NCBI RefSeq assembly: GCF_014207745.1
Contig: NZ_JACHJB010000002.1
Location: forward strand, 2,666,001-2,730,000
Direction of reading: 5' to 3'
Origin: Nonomuraea muscovyensis
GTDB taxonomy: Bacteria; Actinomycetota; Actinomycetes; Streptosporangiales; Streptosporangiaceae
Length of the DNA: 64,000 bases
A program made the translations under genes and the position numbers. Numbering within the stretch: position 1 is the first letter of the stretch; every line of letters starts with the position of its first letter. This document shows positions 8,754 to 16,904 of the stretch, piece by piece. Under the pieces are notes generated by a model, which worked only from the letters and a program-made list of their open reading frames with translations, was not told the DNA's origin and did no database searches.

Positions 8754-10100
8754 TCAGGGGCGCCGCCGGAGACGTACGGGGAGGTGTTTCAGCCCGTTCT
8801 GGAAGTTGGAGGTCAGCCGGACGGGCTCGCCCGCGAGCGTGACGTCCCAGGTCAGCAGCTCGGCGAACACCGCGCGCAGCTGCACGCGGGCCAGGTGGGC
8901 GCCCAGGCAGAAATGCGGGCCGAATCCGAAGCTGACGTGGTCGTTGGGAGTGCGGGCGATGTCGAACCGGTCGGGATCGGGGAAGACGGACGGGTCCCGG
9001 TTGGCGGAGGCGTGGTAGACGACGACCTTCTCCCCCGCCCGGATGAGCCGCCCGCCCAGGGTCAGCTCGCGCGTCGCCGTGCGCCTGAAGTCCATCACCG
9101 GCGGCCAGAACCGCAGCATCTCCTCCACGGCCGGGCCGAGCAGCGACGGGTCGCGGCGCAGCCTGGCGAGCTCGCCGGGGTGCTCCAGCAGCGTGAGCAG
9201 GCCGCCGGGGATGCCGTTGCGCAGGGTCTCATTGCCCGCGACGGCGAACAGGAAGAACATGTTCTCGAACTCCGCCTCGGTGAGGCCGCCCCGCAGCATG
9301 GCCGACATGACCGACTCGCGATCCGGCGGCGCCTGGGCGAGCGCGTGAGCGTAGGCGAACATGTCGCGCAGCGCCGCCCGCGACCGGGGGTTCGCTCCGG
9401 GGCTCGGCCGGGGCCGGGAGGCGACGGCCAGGCGGCCCATCGGGGTGAGCTTCGCGACGTCGGCCGTGGACAGGCCGGCGTACTCGTCGTCCTGGTAGCC
9501 GATCACCCGCGACGCCCAGTCGTACAGCAGCCGCCGGTCCCGGCCGGGGACGCCCATGACATGCGCGAGCGTCCACACCGGCAGATCGGCGGCGACCTCC
9601 ACGAAGTCGCACTCGCCCGCGGCGAACAGCGACGCGGCCCGATCCGCGATCGTCCGTTCCAGGGCCCGGACGGCGCGCGGCGTGAAGGCGGCGGCCACGA
9701 TCCGGCGCAGCCTGGAGTGGCCGGGCGGGTCGGTGTTGAGCATCATCGCCTGGACGAACGCCAGGTCGGCCGGGATGTCCGGGTCGCGGATCTGGGTGGC
9801 GCCGAGGTGGGAGGAGAAGTCGCCGGGGGTGCGCAGGACGTGCTTGACGTCGGCGTGCCGGAAGACCGCCCAGTAACCCGGCCCCTCCTTCCACGGCCCG
9901 ACGGCCGGCTCCGGCACGCGGCAGACGGGCGCCTCCCGTCTGAGCCGCGCGAACAGCTCGTACGGGACGCCCCGGGCGTACGTGGCGGGCAGGAAGACGT
10001 CCGCCACCTCTGGTGGCGGGGACAGGTCGTCCACAGCGGGCTCCTCGGGCCGGAAGTCGTCCACAGGAAGTCGCGCCCCCTCCTCGCTCGTGGCCTCCAC
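8754..10100 (-). CDS. Cytochrome P450, steroid/fatty-acid type
   Basis: This 448-residue soluble P450 inserts one oxygen atom into an organic substrate using ferredoxin electrons. The heme ligand is C398 in FGFGPHFCLGAHLAR. The I-helix reads FAVAGNETLRNG instead of the common AGxDTT, and the ExxR segment is EEMLRFWPPV followed by FRRTAT. AGNET with FRRTA is typical of the CYP125/CYP142/CYP124 group that hydroxylates cholesterol side chains or branched lipids, which agrees with the acyl-CoA genes at the left end, though those are 5 kb away. No ferredoxin gene is adjacent. The GTG start is only 16 bp from the divergent thioesterase start, so the promoters must overlap. An in-frame GTG further in is possible as a start. 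Confidence 0.93.
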   Translation of the reverse strand: MEATSEEGARLPVDDFRPEEPAVDDLSPPPEVADVFLPATYARGVPYELFARLRREAPVCRVPEPAVGPWKEGPGYWAVFRHADVKHVLRTPGDFSSHLGATQIRDPDIPADLAFVQAMMLNTDPPGHSRLRRIVAAAFTPRAVRALERTIADRAASLFAAGECDFVEVAADLPVWTLAHVMGVPGRDRRLLYDWASRVIGYQDDEYAGLSTADVAKLTPMGRLAVASRPRPSPGANPRSRAALRDMFAYAHALAQAPPDRESVMSAMLRGGLTEAEFENMFFLFAVAGNETLRNGIPGGLLTLLEHPGELARLRRDPSLLGPAVEEMLRFWPPVMDFRRTATRELTLGGRLIRAGEKVVVYHASANRDPSVFPDPDRFDIARTPNDHVSFGFGPHFCLGAHLARVQLRAVFAELLTWDVTLAGEPVRLTSNFQNGLKHLPVRLRRRP

Positions 10101-10116
10101 CGTGCATCATGAGCGC

Positions 10117-10524
10117 GTGACTCCAGAAGAAGGCGACGCCATCCTCCATGACTACTTCGCGCCGTGGATCCAGCAGCTCGGGCTGCGGGTCGAGGAGACC
10201 GGCGAGCGGCACGCGGTGGTGCGGCTGCCCTGGTCCGACGCCCTGGCCAGAGAGGGCGGCGGGCTGTGCGGCCAGGCCATGATGGCCGCCGCCGACACCG
10301 CCACCGTGATCGCGGTCTCCTCGGCCAGGGGTGGTTTCGTGCCGATGACCACCGTGCAGCAGTCCACGACGTTCCAGAGACCGGTGATCGGCAAGGACGT
10401 GCTGATCGAGGTGCGGATCACGAAGCTCGGCCGGACGCTGGCCTTCTCCGAGATCACGCTCACCCCGGACGGCGCGACCGAGCCCGCGGCGCAGGCGTCC
10501 ACGGTCTACGCCATCCTCGCCTGA
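10117..10524 (+). CDS. PaaI-type hotdog thioesterase
   Basis: This 135-residue protein is a single hotdog domain of the PaaI/acyl-CoA thioesterase family. The central helix region reads GGGLCGQAMMAAADTATVIA, containing the Gly-rich turn and the Asp that activates water in this family. The strands TTVQQSTTFQRPVIG and LIEVRITKLGRTLAF follow. It probably hydrolyses an acyl- or aryl-CoA. The GTG has no Shine-Dalgarno sequence and lies 16 bp from the divergent P450 gene, suggesting shared control and perhaps a shared substrate pathway. Confidence 0.88.
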   Translation: MTPEEGDAILHDYFAPWIQQLGLRVEETGERHAVVRLPWSDALAREGGGLCGQAMMAAADTATVIAVSSARGGFVPMTTVQQSTTFQRPVIGKDVLIEVRITKLGRTLAFSEITLTPDGATEPAAQASTVYAILA

Positions 10525-10546
10525 CCCCGGCGACGGAGATGCGCGC

Positions 10547-10659
10547 CTCTCCCCACCACCCACGATCCCTGGCCGGGCCGCGTCTCTCCCCCACCGCCCA
10601 CCATCGCCCGGCCACCCCCGCCTCTCCCCCGCCGCCCACGGTCCCGGCCACCCCTGGTT
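10547..10659. repeat. Degenerate 38-bp tandem repeat, three units
   Basis: Units begin CTCTCCCC at 10547, 10584 and 10622 (37, 38 and 38 bp) and share the core CCGCCCAC followed by CGGCC. This is the first of two arrays in the 480-bp gene-free stretch 10525-11004. It encodes nothing convincing. Confidence 0.7.
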
Positions 10660-10702
10660 CCCTCCCCTCACCAGCGACGACCTCAACGCGCCCTGTAACC
10701 AC

Positions 10703-10942
10703 CCAAGCGCTTCCTGTGACGATCGTCCGCAGGCCCCGTGACGATCCCCCGCACGTCTCGTGACGACGACCGCCCGCACGTCCCGTGAACCGCCCGCGTC
10801 CCGTGACGACCGCCTGCACGTCCCGTGAAGCGCCCGCGTCCCGTGACGACCGCCTGCACGTCCCGTGAAGCGCCCGCGTCCCGTGACGACCGCCTGCACG
10901 TCCCGTGAAGCGCCCGCGTCCCGTGACGACCGCCTGCACGTC
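10703..10942. repeat. 40-bp tandem repeat array built on CGTCCCGTGA
   Basis: Three perfect 40-bp units (10801-10840, 10841-10880, 10881-10920) are followed by a partial unit to 10942 and preceded by increasingly diverged copies back to about 10703. Each unit has two half-units that share CGTCCCGTGA, one followed by AGCGCCCG and the other by CGACCGCCTGCA. The core occurs eight times without change. There are no unique spacers, so it is not a CRISPR. It lies just upstream of the promoter of the hydrolase-ABC fusion gene, which could matter for expression. Confidence 0.9.
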
Positions 10943-10991
10943 CGCCGGGCTGCCCCGTCGTCCGTCTCAGCGATCTCTCAGGTGCGGAAAG

Positions 10992-10997
10992 TAGGCT
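10992..10997 (+). promoter_or_regulatory. -10 box TAGGCT of a probably leaderless transcript
   Basis: TAGGCT ends 7 nt before the ATG of the hydrolase-ABC fusion gene, and no ribosome binding site is present. This is the spacing expected when transcription starts at the start codon. No clear -35 box is visible. Confidence 0.5.
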
Positions 10998-11004
10998 CAC
11001 CGCC

Positions 11005-13620
11005 ATGAAACGTGTGGCCGCGATCGTCGCGGTGCTCGCCCTCGTCGCCGTGGCCGGCTGGTTCGTCTGGCCGTCGGCGCCCGAGGTGCGGGGTCAGGAC
11101 CAGAGAATCACCGTGGTCGACGGTCCCGCCGACGACCAGCGTGTGGAGATAGACGCCACCTTCTTCGCGCCGCCGGGCGGTGAGAAGGCGCCCGCCGTGC
11201 TGCTCGCCCACGGTTTCGGTGGCAGCAAGCAGAGCGTCCGCGGCCAGGCGGCCCGGCTGGCGCAGGACGGCTACGCCGTGCTGACCTGGTCCGCGCGCGG
11301 GTTCGGGCGGTCGAGCGGTCAGATCGCGCTCAACTCCCCCGACTACGAGGTCAAGGACGTCAAGCAGCTGATCGACTGGCTGGCCAAGCGGCCGGAGGTG
11401 CAGCTCGACGCCACGGGCGATCCGCGCGTGGGCATCGCGGGCGGCTCCTACGGCGGATCGATCGCGCTGATGACCGCGGCTCATGACCAACGCGTGGACG
11501 CGATCGTCCCCTCCATCACGTGGGCCGACCTGGCCGACTCGCTCTTTCCCGACGCCACCGGCTCGGGCCCCGAGAACGGCGTGTTCAAGCGCATGTGGGC
11601 CGGTTTCTTCTTCGGCCGGGGCGGCGGCGCGGTCCAGGGCCTGGAGACCCAGGGCCTCGGCGCCCTCACGCAGCAGCCGCAACCGCTGTCGGTCGAGGAG
11701 GCGCGGTGCGGCCGGTTCCTGCCCGAGATCTGCGACATCTACCAGAAGGTCGCCGAGACCGGGCGGGCCACGCCCGAAGCGGTCACGCTGCTGCGCAAGT
11801 CCAGCCCGGTGACGGTGGCGGGGCGGATCAAGGCGCCGACGCTGCTCGTCCAGGGGCAGCGCGACTCGCTGTTCCCGCTGGGCCAGGCCGACGCCAACGC
11901 CAGGGCCATCGCCGCCGCCGGCACCCCGGTGAGCATCACGTGGTTCGACGGCGGCCACGACGGCGGCAACGGCGAGGCCGACTGGCTCCACGAGCAGACG
12001 AGCGCCTGGTTCGGCCACCACCTCAAGCGTGACGGCTCCCCCGTCGCCAAGCCGTTCACGGTGACCCGTGACGGCGGCCGCGACCCGGGCACCCGCCAGC
12101 GCATCCGCCTGCACCCGGAGGCCGGCGCCTACCCGGGCCTGGGCGGCACCGCCACGACCCAGGTCACGCTCGCCGGCCCGCAGCAGAACATCGTCAACCC
12201 GCCCGGCGGCTCCCCCGCGTCCATCTCCACCGTGCCCGGGGTGAGCGGCCTGCTCGGCGGCGGCCAGGGCAACACGAGCTTCTCGCTCGACATGCCCGGC
12301 CAGAGCGCCTCCTTCGACTCACCCACGCTGACCGCTCCGCTCCAGCTCACGGGCAGCCCGACCGTCAGGCTCAGGGTGTCGGGCAAGGGGCAGGTGACGC
12401 TGTTCGCCAAGCTCTTCGACGTCTCCGACAGCTTCCAGCCGCCCACACTGCCGGCCGGGCTCGTGGCGCCGTTCCGGGTGACGATCCCAGAGGGCGCCGA
12501 CAGCGTCGAGGCCACGGTCACCCTGCCCGCCGTCGACCACGCCTTCGCCGTCGGGCACCGGCTGCGGCTCACGGTGGCGACCACGGACATGGGCTACGCC
12601 ACGCCTGCCGAGGCGGCGTCCTACCAGGTCGGCCTGGTCGCACCGGCGCTGACCGTCCCCACGGTCGCCGCCCTCGCGGCGCCCGCCGCCGGGGTGGACT
12701 GGTGGGTGTGGGCCCTGCCGTTCGCCGCCGTCGTCCTCGCGGGCGTCCTGCTGGCGACGGGCCGCAACCCGGCCCGCCGCTCCCGCCTCCGGCCCGCCCT
12801 CGCGGGCTCCCGTCCGGACACCGGCAGCGAGGTGCTCGCGGGCAAGAGCGCGGAGAGCGCGGGCGGCGTGCTCGGCGACCCGGACGTACCGCTGGACATC
12901 AGCGGGCTGACCAAGGCCTACCGCAACGGTGAGCTGGCCGTCGACGGGCTGTCGTTCCGCGTCGAGCGGGGCCAGGTCCTCGGGCTGCTCGGGCCCAACG
13001 GCGCCGGCAAGACCACCACGATGCGCATGATGATGGGCCTCATCCAGCCGGATGCCGGCGAGATCCGCATCTTCGGCGACCGGGTGGTGCCGGGGGCGCC
13101 CGTGCTGTCGCGGCTCGGGTCGTTCGTCGAGGGAGCCGGGTTCCTGCCGCACCTGTCCGGGCGCGAGAACATCGAGCTCTACTGGGCCGCCACCGGCCGG
13201 CCGGTCGCGGACGCCCACGTCGAGGAGGCGCTCGAGATCGCCGGTCTGGGCAAGGCGCTGGATCGGGCCGTGCGCACCTACTCGCAGGGAATGCGGCAGC
13301 GGCTGGCCATCGCCCAGGCCATGCTCGGCCTGCCCGACCTGCTGGTGCTCGACGAACCCACCAACGGGCTCGACCCGCCCCAGATCAGGGAGATGCGCGA
13401 GGTGCTCAAGCGCTACGCGCGCGACGGCCGGACGGTGATCGTGTCCAGTCACCTGCTGTCCGAGGTGGAGCAGACCTGCAGCCACGTCGTCGTCATGCAC
13501 AGAGGGCGGCTGGTCTCGGCCGGCCCGGTGTCGGTGCTGCTGAGCGGCGCCATCTCCACCAACGGCCACGGGCCCCGGCTCGAAGACGTGTTCCTCGACC
13601 TCATCGGAGAGAAATCGTGA
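11005..13620 (+). CDS. CocE/S15-type hydrolase fused to an ABC transporter ATPase
   Basis: This 871-residue protein joins two usually separate proteins. Residues 5-24 are a membrane helix. Residues about 40-335 form an alpha/beta hydrolase with nucleophile S148 in GGSYGGS, an acid in QGQRDSLFP and a histidine in DGGHDGG. Residues about 350-560 resemble the C-terminal jelly-roll of CocE/X-Pro dipeptidyl peptidases. A second helix lies at about 565-588. Residues 630-871 are a complete ABC ATPase: Walker A GPNGAGKTT (about 661), signature YSQGMRQRLAIAQ (about 758), Walker B LLVLDEPTNGLD (about 779). Two membrane helices would put the hydrolase outside and the ATPase inside. The permease gene overlaps the 3' end in a GTGA. 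The exported or imported substrate is unknown; peptide or ester processing coupled to transport is an inference. Hydrophobicity and motif order are seen directly. Confidence 0.9.
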   Translation: MKRVAAIVAVLALVAVAGWFVWPSAPEVRGQDQRITVVDGPADDQRVEIDATFFAPPGGEKAPAVLLAHGFGGSKQSVRGQAARLAQDGYAVLTWSARGFGRSSGQIALNSPDYEVKDVKQLIDWLAKRPEVQLDATGDPRVGIAGGSYGGSIALMTAAHDQRVDAIVPSITWADLADSLFPDATGSGPENGVFKRMWAGFFFGRGGGAVQGLETQGLGALTQQPQPLSVEEARCGRFLPEICDIYQKVAETGRATPEAVTLLRKSSPVTVAGRIKAPTLLVQGQRDSLFPLGQADANARAIAAAGTPVSITWFDGGHDGGNGEADWLHEQTSAWFGHHLKRDGSPVAKPFTVTRDGGRDPGTRQRIRLHPEAGAYPGLGGTATTQVTLAGPQQNIVNPPGGSPASISTVPGVSGLLGGGQGNTSFSLDMPGQSASFDSPTLTAPLQLTGSPTVRLRVSGKGQVTLFAKLFDVSDSFQPPTLPAGLVAPFRVTIPEGADSVEATVTLPAVDHAFAVGHRLRLTVATTDMGYATPAEAASYQVGLVAPALTVPTVAALAAPAAGVDWWVWALPFAAVVLAGVLLATGRNPARRSRLRPALAGSRPDTGSEVLAGKSAESAGGVLGDPDVPLDISGLTKAYRNGELAVDGLSFRVERGQVLGLLGPNGAGKTTTMRMMMGLIQPDAGEIRIFGDRVVPGAPVLSRLGSFVEGAGFLPHLSGRENIELYWAATGRPVADAHVEEALEIAGLGKALDRAVRTYSQGMRQRLAIAQAMLGLPDLLVLDEPTNGLDPPQIREMREVLKRYARDGRTVIVSSHLLSEVEQTCSHVVVMHRGRLVSAGPVSVLLSGAISTNGHGPRLEDVFLDLIGEKS

Positions 13621-14465
13621 CCGCCGCGAACGGCTACGCGCCCCGCCGGACGCTCCCGCTCAAGGTCGAGATCGTCAGGCAGTTCAAGCGCCGTCGCACG
13701 CTCGTCATGTTCGGGCTGCTGATGGCGCTGCCGTGGATCCTCGTGGTGGCGTTCCAGTTCGGACCGCAGGCCAGCGGGGACCGGCAGACGTCACTGCGCA
13801 TCTCCGACCTGGCGTCGGCGAGCGGCCTCAACTTCGGCGCGTTCGTGCTGTCGGTGTCGGCGAACTTCCTGCTGGTCGTCGCCGTGGCGCTGTTCTGCGG
13901 TGACACGGTGGCCAGCGAGGCGAGCTGGTCGTCGCTGCGCTACCTGCTGGCCGCGCCGGTGCCACGGGACCGGCTGCTGCGCCAGAAGCTGATCGTCGCC
14001 CTCGGGTACTCCGCCACGGCGATCATCTGCCTGCCGCTGATGGCATTGGTCGCGGGCACCCTGGCGTTCGGCTGGCACGACATCCAGGTGCCCGGCACCG
14101 GCGAGACGATCGCGGCGCTCGACGTGCTGCCCCGGTTCGGCATCGTGATCGGCTACGCGCTGGTGAGCCAGCTCGTGGTCGCCGCGCTGGCGTTCCTCAT
14201 CTCCACCGCCACCGACTCGCCCCTGGGCGCGGTGGGCGGGGCCGTGGGGCTGTGGATCGTGAGCACCATCCTGCAGGCGGTGGAGGCACTGGGGTCGCTC
14301 CGGGAGTTCCTGCCGACGTTCTGGAACACGGCCTGGCTGGACGCGCTCGCGCCCGAGCTCGACTGGAGCGGGATGATCAAGGGCGCCTCGGTCTCGGTGA
14401 CGTACGCGGCCATCCTCATCGCCATCGCCTTCCGCCGCTTCCGGAAGAAGGACGTGGTCAGCTGA
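13617..14465 (+). CDS. ABC transporter permease (ABC-2 type)
   Basis: This 282-residue permease has six predicted membrane helices, an N-terminal basic stretch (RQFKRRRTLVMFG) and the ABC-2 pattern of a large outer loop after the first helix. The GTG overlaps the stop of the hydrolase-ABC gene, so it is the permease partner of that ATPase domain. Together they would form an exporter-like ABC-2 system. The gene ends with KKDVVS, and no further transporter gene follows. Confidence 0.88.
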   Translation: MTAANGYAPRRTLPLKVEIVRQFKRRRTLVMFGLLMALPWILVVAFQFGPQASGDRQTSLRISDLASASGLNFGAFVLSVSANFLLVVAVALFCGDTVASEASWSSLRYLLAAPVPRDRLLRQKLIVALGYSATAIICLPLMALVAGTLAFGWHDIQVPGTGETIAALDVLPRFGIVIGYALVSQLVVAALAFLISTATDSPLGAVGGAVGLWIVSTILQAVEALGSLREFLPTFWNTAWLDALAPELDWSGMIKGASVSVTYAAILIAIAFRRFRKKDVVS

Positions 14466-14542
14466 CCCCCGCCGCCCCGGGCCGCCCCGGCTCGGGGCGC
14501 CCACCAGACGGCCGGGTCACCGACCGGAGACGTGCGGGCTGG

Positions 14543-14659
14543 TCAGGACCAGTGTGGGGGCTTGTTCTCCAGGTAGAAGCCGTCGGGGTCGGCCTCGCGC
14601 CAGTCGCCCCAGCCGAGGTCCGTGTCGTCGGCAGTCTGCTCAGGGAAGAAATCACTCAC
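14543..14659 (-). CDS. Small acidic protein, 38 residues
   Basis: This short reading frame encodes a Trp/Asp-rich peptide with DLGWGDWREADPDGFYLENK followed by PPHWS. The composition and the EQT-DDTDxGWG-PPHW pattern resemble a short uncharacterised protein common in actinobacteria; I recall this only as a pattern, not a named family. The GTG is preceded by TAGCAT (14672-14667) with a 7-nt spacer, which fits a leaderless transcript. An ATG three codons upstream (14668) overlaps the -10 box. It is transcribed against the STAND ATPase gene, 121 bp away. Function unknown. Confidence 0.65.
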   Translation of the reverse strand: MSDFFPEQTADDTDLGWGDWREADPDGFYLENKPPHWS

Positions 14660-14780
14660 GGCATACATGCTACCGAGAAGGACAAACCTGACCCGGCCGC
14701 CACACGAGCAGCCGGACAGGCGGGATCTCCAGGGGTACGATGCGAAGGCAGGTGTCGCCTAACCCCCGTGAGGCTTGCCC

Positions 14781-16883
14781 ATGGCCACTCCGTCAGGCTG
14801 GCGACGAGAAGGCAATCTGCCGGCCGAGCTCACCAGCTTCGTCGGCAGGACGCGTCTTCTCGCCAACCTCAAGCGTCACCTCGGCGAGTCACGGCTGGTG
14901 ACCGTCACGGGGATCGGCGGCGTCGGCAAGTCACGCACGGTGCTGAGGTTCGCCCACCAGGTCCGCGCCCAGTACGCCGACGGCGTCTGGTTCGCCGACC
15001 TGGCGAGGCTGCAGGACGCGGGCATGGTCAAGCACACGATCGCCTCCGCGCTGGGCATCGCCGACCAGTCGTCGCGGGCCGCGTCCGAGACGCTGTCGGA
15101 TTGGGTCGCCGACCGGCAGATGCTGCTCATCATCGACACGTGTGAGCACCTGGTGCAGGGCTGCGCCGAGCTGGTCGAGGAACTACTCAACAGCAACCCC
15201 AACCTCAAGGTGCTGGCCACCAGCCGCCAGTCGCTGCACCTGCCGTACGAGCACGTGGTGCCGGTGCCGCCGCTGCAGGTGCCCGGTGACGATCCGGCCG
15301 AGAGCCTGTTCACCAACGAGTCGGTCCAGTTGTTCGCGGCGCGGGCGGGCGCGGTGGTGCCCGACTTCGTGCTGGACGAGCACAACATCGGCACGGTGGC
15401 CGAGCTGTGCCGCCGGCTCGACGGCATTCCGCTGGCCCTGGAGCTGGCGGCGGTGCGGCTGCGGGCCCTGTCGGTCGAGCAGATCCTCGGGCTGCTGACC
15501 GACCGGTTCAGCCTGCTGGCGGGAGCCAGCCGGACGGCGTTGCCGAGGCATCAGACGCTGCGGGCGGCGATCGGCTGGAGCCACGAGCTGTGCGATCCGG
15601 CGGAGCGGCTGCTGTGGGCACGGTTGTCGGTGTTCGCCGGCGACTTCGAGCTCGACGCGGCCCGGGCCGTCTGCGCCGACGAGCAGCTTCCGGCCGAGCG
15701 GATCACCGACCTGGTGACCGGGCTCGTGGAGAAGTCCGTGCTGCTGATCACCAGCAACCACGCCGGGGTGCGCTACAAGCTGATCGACACGCTCGCCGAG
15801 TACGGCGAGGAGTGGCTGGACAAGCTCGGCCAGCGCCAGCGGATGCGCCACAAGCACCTGGAGTACTACCTGAGCCTGGCCCGTCGCAGCGAGGACGCCT
15901 GGTCGGGGCCTCGGCAGATCTACTGGTTCATCAGGATGCGGCAGGAGCACGACAACGTCCGCGCCGCCCTCGAACACGCGCTGCGCACGCCCGGCGAGAC
16001 GCCCCTGGCGCTCACGCTGCTGTCGTCGCTGTGGTTCATGTGGGTCTGCTGTGGTTTCGCCCGTGAGGGCCGCCTGTACCTGGAGCGCGCCCTCGACGCC
16101 AATCCGAGCGCGAGCAAGGACCGCTGCAAGGCGCTGTGGGTGCTGTCGTACGTGCGCAGCGCCCAGGGCGACAGCGTCGGCGCGCTGGAGGCGGCCGAGC
16201 AGTGCAGCACCGAGGCGGTCCGGGTGGGCGACTCCAAGGCGGTGATCCTGGCCTCCAAGATGCAGGGCACGGCCGCGCTGCTGCAGGGCGACCTGCAGAA
16301 GGCCAGCGCGCTGCTCGGCGTGGCGATCGAGTTCAACACCGACAACAAGGAGCTCAACCCGGGCCTGCTGCCCGCGATCGTCGAACTGTCGATGGTGTTG
16401 TCGTCCCAGGGCGAGCTGTACGAGGCCGAGTCGCTGCTCAAGGACTGTTTGCAGGTCTGCAGGGAGCGCGGTGAGCTGTTCGTCAGCTCGTACGCGCACT
16501 GGGCGCTCTCCCTTCCGCGCCTGGCGGCCGGCCGCCCGCGGGAGGCGTTGGAGAACGCGCAGGAGAGCCTGCGCATCAAGCGGCATTTCCACGACACGCT
16601 GGGCATTCTGATCGCACTGGAGACCACGGCCCGGATCTACATCGCGCTCGACGAGGTGGAGCTCGCGGCGCGGCTGCTGGGCGCGCTGCAGCCCAACTGG
16701 CGGACGGCCGGCCTGCCTCAGTTGGGGGCGCCGTTCCTCACGGTCGAGCACGAGAAGTGCGTCAAGGAGTGCGAGCGGACACTGGGCGTCGACCGCTACC
16801 GGCGGACGTTCGAGGAGGGCATGCGGCTGGACCTCGAGGAGGCGTCCGCGCTGGCGCTGGGCGAGCAGGATCTCCAGTCCTAG
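14781..16883 (+). CDS. STAND-type ATPase with TPR-like C-terminus (AfsR/LuxR-like, no DNA-binding domain)
   Basis: This 700-residue protein has an NTPase domain at residues about 15-300: Walker A GIGGVGKSRT (about 42-51), Walker B LLIIDTCEHLV (about 115), and the NB-ARC-like helper segment CRRLDGIPLALELAAVRLRA. A helical TPR-like half follows (about 340-690). It resembles actinobacterial LuxR/SARP-related ATPases, but neither an N-terminal DNA-binding domain nor a C-terminal LuxR helix-turn-helix is present. Such proteins act as ATP-dependent signalling scaffolds. I chose the ATG at 14781 because GTGAGG lies 7 nt upstream; a TTG two codons earlier is less likely. It converges on the terpene synthase gene 21 bp away. 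Confidence 0.88.
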   Translation: MATPSGWRREGNLPAELTSFVGRTRLLANLKRHLGESRLVTVTGIGGVGKSRTVLRFAHQVRAQYADGVWFADLARLQDAGMVKHTIASALGIADQSSRAASETLSDWVADRQMLLIIDTCEHLVQGCAELVEELLNSNPNLKVLATSRQSLHLPYEHVVPVPPLQVPGDDPAESLFTNESVQLFAARAGAVVPDFVLDEHNIGTVAELCRRLDGIPLALELAAVRLRALSVEQILGLLTDRFSLLAGASRTALPRHQTLRAAIGWSHELCDPAERLLWARLSVFAGDFELDAARAVCADEQLPAERITDLVTGLVEKSVLLITSNHAGVRYKLIDTLAEYGEEWLDKLGQRQRMRHKHLEYYLSLARRSEDAWSGPRQIYWFIRMRQEHDNVRAALEHALRTPGETPLALTLLSSLWFMWVCCGFAREGRLYLERALDANPSASKDRCKALWVLSYVRSAQGDSVGALEAAEQCSTEAVRVGDSKAVILASKMQGTAALLQGDLQKASALLGVAIEFNTDNKELNPGLLPAIVELSMVLSSQGELYEAESLLKDCLQVCRERGELFVSSYAHWALSLPRLAAGRPREALENAQESLRIKRHFHDTLGILIALETTARIYIALDEVELAARLLGALQPNWRTAGLPQLGAPFLTVEHEKCVKECERTLGVDRYRRTFEEGMRLDLEEASALALGEQDLQS

Positions 16884-16904
16884 ACCTGCCGGCCGTCCCG
16901 GCGG

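Noticed and set aside
10703..10942. CRISPR-like array
   Set aside because: The units follow each other without unique spacers, and no cas genes are present.
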